Below, piece by piece: positions 34,947-46,658 of a stretch of DNA of 64,000 nucleotides. Both the position numbers and the translations under genes were made by a program. Position 1 is the stretch's first letter. Each line of letters opens with the position of its first letter. Origin of the DNA: Cornus controversa (taxonomy: Eukaryota > Streptophyta > Magnoliopsida > Cornales > Cornaceae); contig CM048847.1 in NCBI GenBank assembly GCA_026545225.1, forward strand, positions 10,844,501-10,908,500, written 5' to 3'. The notes beneath the pieces are model-generated. The model was not told the origin of the DNA and did not search any database. It worked only from the letters and a program-made list of their open reading frames with translations.

Positions 34947-37600
34947 TACTTTGCCTTGGGGAGCTCTAGTCCTTTTTGCTTAGAAGAATGACGGGTCTTT
35001 GCGGGTTTGCATTGACTATCGAAAGTTGAATCGGGTAACGATCAAGAATAAGTATCCTTTGACAAGGATAGATGACTTGTTCGACCAACTCAAGGGTTCG
35101 AGATGTTTCTCAAAGATAAACTTGAGATCAAGCTACTACCAGTTGGGGATTGGAGAGGCGAACATTCAGAAAACTGCTTTTCGCACACGATAAGGACACT
35201 ATGAGTTTTTGGTGATACCGTTTGGTTTGGCAAATGCACCAGCAACATTCATAGACTTAATGAATCGAGTGTTCAATGCTTATCTGGACAAGTTTGTAGT
35301 GGTGTTCATTGATGACATCCTAGTGTACTCATCTTCGAAAGAGGAGCACGAGGGTCACTTGAGGATCGTATTACAGCTTCTAAGAGAACATCAATTGTAT
35401 GCCAAGTATGAGAAATGTGAGTTTTGGCTATCAGAGGTGAAATTCCTTGGGCATGTTATGTCTGAAGGAGGAGTTTCCGTAGATCCATCCAAGATAGAGG
35501 CGGTGGTGAGTTGGGAAAGACCTAAGAGCATATTTGAGATACGTAGTTTCTTGGGGTTGGCCAGATACTATAGGAGGTTTGTGAAGGACTTTTCGAGGTT
35601 AGCAGCACCAATGACTAAGCTTACTCGAAAAGGAGTGAAGTTCATGTGGGATGATGCTTGCGAGCAAGCATTCTTGGAATTGAAGAGTCGGTTGACTTCG
35701 GCTCCAATTTGATCATTCCAGAATGTGGGTTGGGGTAGATGATTTATTGTGACTCTTCCCGACTTGGTTTGGGATGTGTGGTAATGCAAACCTAGTGGCG
35801 TATGGTTCAACACACGACTTGGAATTGGCAGCAGTGATCTTTGCACTTAAGGTACGGAGATATTATTTGTATGGTGAGAAGTTTGAAGTGTTCTCGGATT
35901 ATAAAAGTCTCAAATACCTTTTCTCACAAAAGGATTTGAATATGAGGCAACGGAGGTGGATAAAGTACATGGAAGACTATGACTTCGACTTGCAATATCA
36001 TCCGGGAAAGGCCAATGTGGTAACGGATGCATTGAGTAGGAAGTCACATGGTAGCTTAGCAAGCTTAGTCATGCGGGAGTGGAAGATGATGGAAGATATC
36101 TCATAAATGGGATTACATTTTTGTGAGGATGATGGACCGGCGGTGTTATTTACTCTTATTGCTCAACCAACCCTAGTGGGCTGAGTAATTAAAGAACAAA
36201 AGAAGGATAATGAGGTTAAAGTTATTCGTACATGGATTTTGGGTGGCGAGGTAGTGGAAGGATGGACAGTTCATTCAGATGAGAGCCTGAAATTCCAAGG
36301 AAAGATGTTTGTTCCCTTAGCTTGTCAGGATGAGATCCTTAAAGAGTTTCATAATTTGAGACTAGCAGTACATCTAGGTGGTACCAAGACGTATCATAAC
36401 CTATGCTGATAGTATTGGTGGAAGGGTATGAAAAAGGATGTAGCTTAGTTTGTGGTGAGGTGCCTCACTTGTCAACAGGTGAAGGCCGAGCATCAGAGAT
36501 TGGTAGGGTTATTGTAGCCATTGCCTGTGGCTATGTGAAAATGGGAGGATGTCACTATGGACTTTGTGATGGGACTTCCAAGGTCGAGGAAGAGTCACAA
36601 CGCGGTTTGGGTTGTCGTTGACAGGTTGACAAAAGTGGCTCACTTTATTCCTATTAGAGTCACCGACAATGTGGATACTCTCAGTAGATTGTACATTGAG
36701 CAGATCCTTAGACTTCATGGTGTGCCAGTTTCTATTGTTTCCAATAGATACCCGTGATTTATAACCCAATTTTAGTAGAGTTTCCAAGCAGCACTTGATA
36801 CGAGCCTTCATTTTAGTACGGCTTTTCATCCTCAAACGGACAATTAGTCTGAGCATACTATATAGGTTTTGGAGGATATGCTATGGGTATGTGTACTTGA
36901 TCTTCGAGGTAGTTAGGAGGATCACCTTCCTTTGGTGGAGTTTACATACAATAATAGCTATCAGGCTAGCATTGAGATGGCTCCATTTGAGGCTTTGTAT
37001 GGTAGACCATGTAGGTCACCTATCTGTTGGACTGAGGTCGGGGAGACAGTTTCCTTGGGACCAGATTTAGTTTGGAAAACTACGGAGAAGATCAATATAA
37101 TTCAGTAGAGATTGATTACGACTCAGAGTCGTCAGAAAAACTATTCCGACAGGAGACGACAACCATTGACATTTGAGGTAGGGGATCATGTTTTTCTGAA
37201 GGTCTCACCACGGAGAGGTTTGATGAGGTTCGGTCATAGTGGCAAGCTAGCACCATGATTTATCAGACCATTTGAGATCTTGGATCGGGTAGGAGAAGTT
37301 ACTTATCTCTTGGCATTGCCACCACATTTGTCAAGTGTGCACAATAATTTCCAAGTGTGCATGTTGAGGAAGTATGAGCTGAACCCTTCACATGTACTTC
37401 ATTGGGCAGACCTTAAGGTGGAAGAGGACATGTCATACAAGGAAAGGCCGATTCAGATTTTGGACACTAGAGAGCAAGTGCTTCGGGGCAAGACCATTCC
37501 ATTGGTTAAGGTGTTTTGGAGGCATCATAAGGTGAAAGAAGCTATATGGGAGCGAGAACAAGAAGTCCACTCAAAGTATCCCAAGTTGTTCATCACTTGA
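34947..37600 (+). pseudogene. Reverse transcriptase to chromodomain of element A, broken
   Basis: Resumes right after H. Reverse transcriptase has CIDYRKLN (about 35,004), [11 protein letters not shown] and catalytic FIDD (about 35,308), with stops at 35,191 and 35,710. RNase H is readable at 35,774-36,106 ([30 protein letters not shown]). Integrase keeps MDFVMGLP (36,557), but its second catalytic Asp is Asn (SNRYP, about 36,744) and the frame breaks repeatedly. The C-terminal part (37,280-37,600) keeps the GPF/Y-like region and the chromodomain-like tail (PIQILDTREQVLRGKTIPLV, then VFWRHH, AIWEREQE) to the stop at 37,598. That tail marks a chromovirus and in relatives directs insertion to heterochromatin. 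Confidence 0.88.
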
Positions 37601-37605
37601 GGTAC

Positions 37606-37646
37606 ATTTTAATTTCGAGGATGAAATTCCTATAAGGTTGGGACGT
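37606..37646 (+). other. 3' end motif and polypurine tract of element A
   Basis: TTTCGAGGATGAAATTC and then ATAAGGTTGGGACGT lead directly into the LTR start TGTAGAG at 37,647. The same TTTCGAGGAYGAAATT motif precedes the LTRs of C, D and E, and a variant precedes B. Confidence 0.7.
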
Positions 37647-38893
37647 TGTAGAGAGCGTGCCCAATTTTGGCTGATTTTTTAATTTTTCATCATTTATTGA
37701 TTTAAACGCATTTTAAATATTATTTAACCTATTTTGAATGATGGGAAAATGTTTAGAAGAGTTTTAAAGGTTTTGATAAGTTTTTTAAAGATTTAGAAAA
37801 GTTTAACTTTTTGGTTAAACCGGGGTCCGGGATGCTACTTAAGTGGGCCTGAGAATCTTGGGAAAATTTTGAAATTTTTTTTTTTGGCTATGGAATAAAC
37901 AAAATGTTTAGAATATTATGGAAGTGATTTCAAGTAGTTTTCAAGAATTAATTCGGAGGTCAGGAGGGTACATTAAGTGGCCCGGGGGCAAAATGGTCTT
38001 TTCGTGCCCCTAGGAATGGAATAAATATCTAGGGGGCCAAAGATATTCAATTTTATGGATCTCTCTCTCTCTCTAAAGCTCCAACTTCATCTCTCCCCCT
38101 TCTCTCTAGAATTTGGAAGGCTTAAGGGGTGATTTGGACCTTCCCGAAAAAGGAAAGTATGTAGAGGGCGTCAAGGGCATCGATTTCAACTGATCAAAAC
38201 CTTCATTTCATAAAGTTGGGACTGGTGAGATTTTTGAAAGAGGGATTCAAAGCCTAAGATTCGAGGTAGGGGTGCTAGACTCATTCTTACTTTGATCTTA
38301 TAGGTCACTTTTATATAACATGAAAGATAGACTTGATTTCTTGAGCATAGGATTATGCATATGTGTATATATGTATACCATTGTGATTTATTCATGTAAA
38401 AATGTCTAACATGTTGGTTGGGACTTATATATGTTGTGTATGTGCATATGTGACTATGAATGCTTTTGAGGAAAAATGTGTTCATTTGGTGAAAACATGA
38501 AAATGTGGGTGTTTATAGATTTATGCATGAAAGATATGACTTTTTCTTATAAAATGCATAAACATGATGATTTCCATGATGTGAGTGTGATAGCATTGTG
38601 ACAATCTTGAAGTGGAAGGAAAATGCATTGATTTGATAAAATGCATTGCATTGTGTTGGTTGAGGGCATTGATGTGATTATGTGCACTATGTGAAAAGTG
38701 AGCTTTTTGGGGCATGACAACATTGAGAATTAAGATAAGGGGATGACCCCCGGGGTGAAAGACCCAATACTTGGCCAAGCGGATGGCGCATCCGTCAGAA
38801 TAGTAAACCGAGAAGCATAAGCAGAGTTTGGGTGCTGAAGAGACCCTTACTACGGAGGTGCCGTGATAAGCTAGTCCCCATTGAATTGATTTT

Positions 38894-38924
<31 letters not shown>

Positions 38925-40263
38925 ATGCATTAAGATGTGGAGCATCACTTATGATTTGAAAAACGTGATTGTTTATGGGTAAAAAGGCATGTATACTTGT
39001 TATGTAGACATGTAGTGATTTCATGAGCATTCATGCATGGCTGACGGGTTAGAGTGGGGATGGGTGGATCATTTCTACTGAGCCGCAGTGGTGCTCACCC
39101 CTTTATTCCAAACTTTTTTAGATAAGGCACCGATGGAGGACGAAATATGATTAGCCCAATGGACCTTGTTGAGTTTTTTTTTTTTTTTTAGATTTTTGAC
39201 CTTTTGAGATGTAGATAAATGTCCATGCCGGCTTGTGGCATGTTGACTATGGTTATTGTGTTGCCTTTAGATTTGTATCTCCTTTTGTATATGAACTTCT
39301 AATGTAAGTGCCACACTAGTAGACATGAGACCTTTCTTTTGGGTTGTAGTTATATTTTGGACAAATGTAACTTGTGTGTATGCTTGGACTATGAGCTTGT
39401 TGTATATGATAAAACAATGGACTTGGTTATGAAATATTTGTTAAGAGCATCTAGTTTCATTTGATGGACTAAAATAGTTGTTGGATAGTTTCATTTTTTG
39501 ATAAAATGTGTTTATGAGTGAGAATGACTTATATTGTTGTATGATTTGATAATGAGCATGATTTAGGACTTGTGAATGATGTAAACTCCTTTCTTACATG
39601 ATTTGGAGGTTTTTGGAATGAATTATGTTGGTAGAAATGGCCTAGAAGGTGAAAAAGGATCATTTGCAAAGTTTCAGCTTTTGGGTAGTTCGATGCATCG
39701 AACCATCCAGTTCGATGCATTGAAATCCTAAGTTCGATGCGTGGAAAAACCTATAGAGATTTTGGAATGTAAAAGTCCCGAGAGCTATTTTTGGATGATA
39801 CTTGTTCGATGCCTCAAAGCTTCAATGCATCGAACTCATCACTTTGATGGATCGAAGTCACTTTTTACAGCATACCCTGAAAATTGTACCAAACTTCAAT
39901 CGGGCATAACTTCTTCGTTTTAAGTCAAAATTGAGTGTGATTTTTTTTTAAATTGAGTATTTTTGGATTCTCTATCCAATAGATAAAGTCTCAACTTTGG
40001 ATTCCAAATACATGAAGTGTTGAGTTCTGAAAGTGAGTGATTCATGAGAGTGCGGATAAATAGAATTCCCACTAAGGTGTTTGATTTGGTGTAGGGCCAT
40101 TAGGGTTGGATAAGGTGAATTTATGCACATATTTATGCAAGACTAGAGTTAAGCTTCTGCAATAATTAAGAGTATAGAGATTTCATTAGTGATTGATGAG
40201 GTTATTCAGTGAGTGGCAATTTAGTCACCTTTGATTTTTGGAGAACGGAAATCGGGCATAACA
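37647..40263 (+). repeat. 3' LTR of element A
   Basis: 2,617 bp from TGTAGAGAGCGTGCCC to GGGCATAACA, collinear with the 5' LTR, with many substitutions and a shortened, single AT run (about 38,894-38,916). It carries the same leader, GAGCCGCAGTGGTGCTC block (39,080), CATGCC/GGCATG hairpin (39,224-39,242) and TTCGATGCATCGAA palindromes (39,688-39,850). Confidence 0.9.
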
Positions 40264-40953
40264 ATGCACATAAAACTCAAGTGAATATACCATCCTTATT
40301 TCCCAAAGGTCACTTCCATAAAATCATACATATAAGAAATCAAATGATCCTTTAAGTATACATTCATCAAGTCTCAAATGAAGGAAGCCATTATACATGC
40401 ATTTCTCAAAAGTCTCTTTCCTACTAGTGTGGCACTTACATTTGGAGTTTATATACAATAGAAGATACAAATGTAAAGGCAACACTACAACTATGGTCAA
40501 CATGCCACAAGCTGGCATGGATATTTATCTACATCTCAAAAGATTAAAAATCCAAAAAGGAACTCAACAAGGTCCATTAAGCTAATCATGCTTCGTCCTC
40601 CATCGATGCCTTATCTGAAAAAGTTTGTATAAATAGGGGGTGAGATTATCCTCTCTCGCTTAGTAAAAATGAATCACCCATCCCCACTCCAACCCGTTAG
40701 CCATGCATGAATGCACATGAAATCACTACATATCTACATAACAAGTATACATGTTTTTTACCCATAAACAATCACGTTTTTCAATGTGATGCTTCACATC
40801 TCATTGCATATATATATATATATATATATATCAACTTGACAAGTCACAATTTATATATTTATAACTCATACCACAAATTCCTAGAAATCAATTCAATGAG
40901 GACTATCTTATCACACCACATCCATAGTAAGGGTCTCTTCGGCATCCAAACTC
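40264..40953 (-). mobile_element. Element E 3' LTR, piece 2 of 3
   Basis: Collinear on the minus strand with C/D LTRs (for example 47,428-48,285). It includes the CATGCC/GGCATG hairpin (40,501-40,519), an AT run (about 40,807-40,832) and GGGTCTCTTCGGCATCC (40,931-40,947), and ends at the AACTC duplicated by F. It is shorter than the C/D copies over the same interval because of internal deletions. Confidence 0.88.
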
Positions 40954-41978
40954 TGTCACGCCCCGATTCCCGAGGCCCGGAAACCGAGGTGTGAACTCCG
41001 TGAGATCACCCTCACGCTCTAACCACCACCTGATCATGCAACCTCAATTTCTTATCATTTTTACGAAAATTGGGCATGACCCACTCTAAATAATCAGCTT
41101 CTGGCATGATACACCTGCTTTACAATTTATATGGACACTTCTGGGCACGTGTCCCCCCAGCATTTATATCTAACAATAAATATGGACACTTCTGGGCCCG
41201 TGTCCCCCCAATATTTCTACAACATGCATAAACAATCATAAATATACATGCCTCAGTCCTTGAATATCCGTATTAAATACATACATCACATGAATAAATA
41301 CAATTGAAGGAACTGAATCAATATAAATCGCTTTATACATTTAATCCAAATGTAAAGCATCTATCTATCCACTATCCTGGATATACACTAGATTCTAAGG
41401 AATCTAGATACTATCTCTGCAACCGGTGCTGTCAGTCCCCTAACTAACTCCAAACCAGCAATACCTGCAAAACCTGGGAGGGGGTGAGCTCAAAGGCCCA
41501 ACAAGGTATGCAGAACCATACTATCACCGCTGCAGCAGGTCGATCCTCACATATTCTCAAAAATATACATGCACTCAAATATATCACAATATTTAAGACC
41601 ATGCCCCACCTAGCATGCATGAACCAATGATGTATATGGCTACTCTAGCACATATGAACATACAAAATCCACTATACATGATTTTAGAAATCATTTTCAA
41701 CATGCATTGAAAGCAGTAAACATTCCGTACCAATATGTATATAGAACATATACGTCAACACATTTACATAAACGATGTAAATCCATCACCACGTCTCCTA
41801 CTCAACAAGTAGCACAACTCAAATGCAATATAAATGCATTTAAACAGAAACACATGCTTAACAGATAAACACATAAGCATAAAGGTATTTTTCACCTCCC
41901 ACGGTCATAATCCGATACATAAGACAAGCATCAAAGCTTGCACATACTCTCACTCTCGGTCCTCATCCGATACCCCAC

Positions 41979-42379
41979 ATGATTGGCCCGCTCCGAGGAT
42001 CATATGACCCAGGACAACTCCGATAACCAACCTATGACCTGGACCACTCCGAAAGGTCATCCTACTCTGGCAATGTATAGGATTGCCATTATGTGAGGGG
42101 ACAGCTCCGAGGCTCACATTCATTGGACATACTCCGATTTCCAGGCTTTAAGCCTTAGCATGGCGGGTCCACTCCGAGGGCCATACTTATTGGACATACT
42201 CCGATGGCAATATATTGGTTTGCCAAATTGTGAGGGGGCAACTCCGAAGCTCACAAACGTTGGACATACTCCGATTCTAGGCATAAAGCCTTCGTATGGC
42301 GGGTCCACTCCGAAGGCCATACGTAGTGGATGATTATACCACTTCTCGTGACACGGTTGGACCACTCCGAAGTCCCGTG
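41979..42379. repeat. Array of about 12 short hairpins with shared CTCCGA loops
   Basis: Long-loop hairpins have 5-8 bp perfect stems: ATGAT/ATCAT (41,979/41,999), ATGACCT/AGGTCAT (42,034/42,054), ATGTGAG/CTCACAT (42,091/42,113), ATGGC/GCCAT (42,160/42,180), TTGTGAG/CTCACAA (42,228/42,250), CGTATGGC/GCCATACG (42,293/42,316) and CACGG/CCGTG (42,352/42,375). All have loops of 13-18 nt containing CTCCGA. Between them lie short-loop hairpins: TGGCAAT/ATTGCCA (42,068/42,082), AGGCTT/AAGCCT (42,043+100 i.e. 42,143/42,150), TGGCAA/TTGCCA (42,205/42,220), AGGC/GCCT (42,279/42,288) and AGTGG/CCACT (42,325/42,339). Function unknown. Confidence 0.85.
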
Positions 42380-44079
42380 CACCTCTTTTTGCGTTAGTTT
42401 TCCCGCAACCTCCCCTATATGCAATATAGATGCATACGTGACCAAGCATTCTATTTTATGCTATCCCAATGCACTAGCTAGTATATAAGTACATAGCATG
42501 CATTTCTCTCTACACAAACCCACATATAACCACGTATGTGTCATTTCCCTCCTATACATGCAATATAGATGCATATATATACAGCATAGTACATTCATGC
42601 TTCAACCCATGCTTATGAATACTAAAAAGAAGTACTTAGCATGCTTTTCACCACATTCTAACACATATAGCACATATATGTTCAAAACCTGCATAACACC
42701 TCACATATGCAAACAATTCCCACTTAGCATATTTTTATCATGCTATAACCAATGCATACATTTTCTATAAATAGATAGCATGCATTTTATTCACGTAAGC
42801 CTACATGTAAACAAGTACATGTCAAATCATGCATATAAATCACATATGCACTTACGTTAGCATAAATACAGTCATGCTCTCATTCAATGCATGTATTCAT
42901 TACGAGTAGCTAACATGCATTCCAATCACAATATATATACACACATATATATATTACGTCACCCACACATGTATCAAGAACATATAAAACACTTAGCACA
43001 TTTCATGCTTTTCAAATGCTCACCAAAAGTTAAATTCAACTTAGCATGCATTTCTACCACTGCAACCATATATATATATATAATCACATACATATATATA
43101 CTTCCTGAACACCATGCATAAGAACCACATATGCATACAAGACAACACAGAGCTAAACCGGTATTATTTAGCATGCTTTACATAGACTTTAATCTATACA
43201 TACATGCATATCACAATGCAATCAGGCGATTAATCTAACATGTTATCGCTTCCCAAACCCACACATACATATATATATACACACGCATATATATATCCTC
43301 TCATATCCCACGTTTGCACAACATCCACCTATACCCACATATATATAAGCACCTATATATATATGTATAGACACATACCACATATGATTAAATTAATAAC
43401 ATATGTAAATTACTCAACGTAAATAGAAAGTACGTAAGAGGTAGAGGCAAGAATCAACTTGCCTTAGGTCCCGCTCTCAGCCGGTCCGTGCCTGCAAATC
43501 GGCCTCTACCAAGTCCGGTCCAGTTCCGTGTCCAAGTCCACACGACAATCCTCTGAACCATTTCCTTGCCCTTTCTAATTTCCGGTCCAACCCAAAACAC
43601 GAGCCATAACATCCTGTTATGCAAGACCCTCAAACCAACATCAAAGCCGGCATCATCAAACCATCCAATCGAAGCTCTAAGCTTCAGCACTATTGTCGAC
43701 CCCAAAGCCGAACCCATTGACTACCGTTGTCAACCTCAAGCATCAATCGAACCCATATCAACAATGGCTGCCAATCTCCAACCCACTCTAGCTATGGGAA
43801 ACCCCTATGGAAGAACCCATTAAATAGTCCTTAACCGCCACTTCAATTAAACCAACTGAGCACCATGACGCTCAAATAAACCAACCAAATCAACTCAAGA
43901 CTCAACTTCAGCCCACTATCCATGCTGACACCACAAGGCCGCCATTCCCATGGCCAAGCAATCCACAACCGTTGACGAACCATATCAGTCACCATGTTTA
44001 GCCAAGTCTACCACAAACAGACCATGACAGCCCAATATCCAGCCACAAAACTGACCGAGAAACCCCCTGTCATGACCCT

Positions 44080-44690
44080 CTTGTAACCCCGTCGGGCACC
44101 ACCATGGCATCAACATCCTCACCCACGGCCGGCCCAAGAAAGCCCAGCCGTGAACCCAGCCAAACACCAATAGCCGAGCCGATCCCACCGAAAGAGAACC
44201 CAAAACGGCCCCTAAGGACCACCGACCACCACACTGTGATCAGCCACTCCCATCTCCGGCTACCTCCACCGCCGTGAGCCCCCAATCGGACCGAACACAA
44301 CCCAGCCGAACTCACCGTGCTCAACCCAAAGTTGGAAAAACACCACCTGCTGCCAAACGGCCCGCAAGTTCCTCGTCGGAACCACCTGAAACTGACCCAA
44401 ACCGAAGACCCATCGTCAGAACCAAACAGGGCCATTTCGACCCCGCACCACTGCCGCTATTCGCCGCCGGAGCTCACCGAGACAGATCCAGCACGGCCCG
44501 AGCACCAGCCGAAGCCAAACGGACCCCCGTCGCTGCTATCCACCCGCAAGCCACGGACGAGCTGAGCGTCGCCGCCCGAGCCGAAGCCCCACCGCGAGCA
44601 TCCCAGCCGTCGCCGTCGCCAGGCCGAAGCTGGTCGGCCGTCACGGCCACCGTCGGCGTCGGACCACCCCTCTCTCTCGGCTTCTCTCTC
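44080..44690. other. GC-rich segment inside solo LTR F
   Basis: Markedly richer in C and G than the rest of the window, with many CG dinucleotides and CCGCC/GCCGCC runs. Open frames exist on both strands (44,274-44,831 plus; 44,070-44,435 minus), but both are Pro/Ser/Arg- or Gly/Trp-rich without a domain I recognise. On the minus strand it lies downstream of TATA-like sequence and a purine tract, so it may be the transcribed leader of the LTR, or captured host sequence. Confidence 0.6.
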
Positions 44691-44825
44691 TCCTCGGTTT
44701 CCCTCTCTCTTCTCTCTCCCCGATTTCTCCTTTCTTCTTTTCTTTTTCTTTTCTTCTTTTTCTTTTCTTTTTCCTTTTCTTCTTTTCCTTTTCTTTTCTT
44801 TTCTTTCTTCTTTTTCTCTTTTCTC
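44690..44825. repeat. Long pyrimidine tract in LTR F
   Basis: About 135 bp of nearly uninterrupted C/T on the plus strand (TCTCTC, then TTCTTTTC repeats), so A/G on the minus strand. It can adopt triplex-like structures in principle. It encodes only Lys/Glu/Arg or Phe/Ser runs. Confidence 0.85.
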
Positions 44826-45201
44826 GGCTGACCCATATGGTCTCTTCTCCTCTTCTAATACACACCACTCACTTTCTTATTCTCCCTCAGCCACATATAT
44901 ATAACATATTTATATATATATATATATCCAATCAACCCATGTGCAAGAATGAGGCACATATACATTCACAAGTATTTATAATTTAAGATAAATACACTTA
45001 CCACAACTACATATACATATATATATATATCCCTATATATATATATATAACTACGTCCTCCATCAATATATATATAATTCCATGTATATATATATATATA
45101 TGTATATCCACATTCTTTTCGAATTTAATTTATTCGAAAAAAATAAATCCGGTCCAAAATCATCCGAGACCGGTCAAAATAATTCTGGTCCTTACAAACT
45201 C

Positions 45202-46397
45202 TGTTTACGCTTTACGCTTCTCAGTTTACTATTTCAACGGATGCGCCATCCACTTGGCCAAGTTTTAGGTCTTTCACCCTAGGGACCATTACCTCATCTT
45301 AATTCTTAATGTTGTCATGCCCCAAAAACCTCACTTTCACATAGTGCACATAATCACATCAATGCACTCAATCCACACAATGCAATGCATTTTATCAAAT
45401 CAATGCATTTTCCTTCCACTTCAAGATTCTCACAATGTCATCACACTCACATCATGAAAATCATGATGCTTATGCATTTTACAAGAAAAATCATATCTAT
45501 CATCCATAAGTCTATAAAAACACACATTTTCATGTTTTCACCAAATGAACACATTTTTTTTAATCAAAAGCATTCATAGTCTCATTTGCAGATACACAAC
45601 ATATATAAGTCCTAACAAACATGTTAGACATTTATACATGCATAAATCAAAATAGTATACATATATACATATATACATAACCCTAGGCTCAAGAAATCAA
45701 ATCTATCTTTTATATCACATAAAAGTGACCTATAAGACCAAAGTAAAGACGAGTCTAGCACCCCTACCTCAATTCTCAAGCTTTTAATCCCTCATTAAAA
45801 ATCTTAGCCGTCCCAACTTTACAAAACGAAGACTTTGATCAGTTCAAACCGATACCCTTGATGTCCCTTACACACTTCCCTTCTTTAGAAAGGTCCAAAC
45901 ACACCTTAAGGCTCTCAAACTCTAGAGAGAAGGGAGAGAGATCAAGTGGGAGCTTTAGAGAGAGAGAGAGAGAGAGAGATCTATAAAAGTGAATATCTTA
46001 GATTCCCCATATATTTATTCCACTCCAAGGGGCGCAAAAAGACCATTTGCCCCCGGGCCACTTAACGTACCCTCCCGACCTCTGAATTAATTCTTGAAAA
46101 ATCCATTGATCTCAAAATCACTTTCATGACACTCTAAATATTTTGTTTAGTCCATAACCAAAAATAAAATTTCTTAGAATTTTCCCAAAATTTCTAAACT
46201 CACTTAACTTCATCTTGGGGCCCCCGTTGACCAAAAGTCAAACTTTTTTAAAAGTTTCAAAACTTCCGAAAATCATATTCCAACCTTCTAAACATGTTCC
46301 CCACATTGAAAACATGTTAAACATCTTTTAAAATGTACATAAGTAAATAAATGATGAAAAATTCAAAAATCAGCCAAAATTGGGCCCGATTTCTACA
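45202..46397 (-). mobile_element. Element E 3' LTR, piece 3 of 3
   Basis: Collinear with C/D LTRs from the GCTTTACGC region to the start TGTAGAAATCGGGCCC (minus strand, 46,397). It includes GAGGTAGGGGTGCTAGAC (about 45,760), the CT-rich leader (about 45,945) and the U3 start. Together the three pieces make about 2.44 kb of an expected 2.75 kb LTR. Confidence 0.9.
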
Positions 46398-46444
46398 ACC
46401 TCCCAACCTTATAGGAATTTCGTCCTCGAAATTATAATGTACTT

Positions 46445-46658
46445 CAAATGATGAACAACTCGGGATACTTTGAGTGGAGTTCTTATTCTCGCTCCCATGT
46501 GGCTTCTTCTAGCCCATGATGCCTCCAAAGTACTTTAACTAATGGAATAGTCTTTCCCTAAAGCACTTGCTCTCAAGTGTCCAAAATCTGAATCAGTCTC
46601 TCCTCGTATGACACATCCTCCTCCACCTCAAAGTTTGCCCAATCAAGTACATGTGAAA
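46445..46658 (-). pseudogene. Element E pol tail (chromodomain-like end)
   Basis: The last 70 or so codons of a Tekay-like pol: SHVLDWANFEVEEDVSYEER, QILDT, a stop, EQV, and so on to the terminal stop at 46,445. It matches the C-terminal chromodomain-like part of C and D. It is cut at 46,658 by the C/D complex, whose presumed duplication is TGAAA (46,654-46,658). The other half of E would lie beyond the right edge of the window. The 47 bp to 46,398 are the untranslated end and purine tract. Confidence 0.8.

Larger units (their letters stand above)
11246..40263 (+). mobile_element. Tekay/Del-like chromovirus A (Ty3-gypsy), with Athila G and Sirevirus H nested inside
   Basis: Two LTRs of about 2.62 kb, a tRNA-Met primer site, gag, protease, reverse transcriptase, RNase H, integrase and a chromodomain-like tail occur in the usual gypsy order, so the element is complete in plan. 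Without G, H and their target duplications it is about 10.07 kb. It sits in the minus-strand LTR of E. The flanks acaca (11,241-11,245) and atgca (40,264-40,268) look like a target duplication with two transitions. Coding is broken throughout by stops and frameshifts. It must predate G and H and postdate E. Confidence 0.9.
40954..45196 (-). mobile_element. 4.2 kb solo LTR F inserted in LTR E
   Basis: Begins TGTCACGCCCCG and ends CTTACA (minus strand TGTAAG...GACA), flanked by perfect AACTC duplications (40,949-40,953 and 45,197-45,201). Removing it rejoins CCAAACTC to TGTTTACGC as in C/D. There is no gag, pol, primer site or internal LTR copy. The GAGCTCACCCCC...TTTTGCAG block (minus strand, about 41,470-41,500) matches the GAGCC...CTCACCCC block of the other gypsy LTRs and gives the orientation. 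A non-autonomous element lacking recognisable LTRs is the alternative. It contains a hairpin array, a GC-rich segment and a long pyrimidine tract. Confidence 0.82.

Noticed and set aside
44274..44831. 185-codon plus-strand open frame, Pro/Ser/Arg-rich then Phe/Ser-rich
   Set aside because: Explained by the GC-rich segment running into the pyrimidine tract; equally long frames exist on the other strand and no domain is recognisable.
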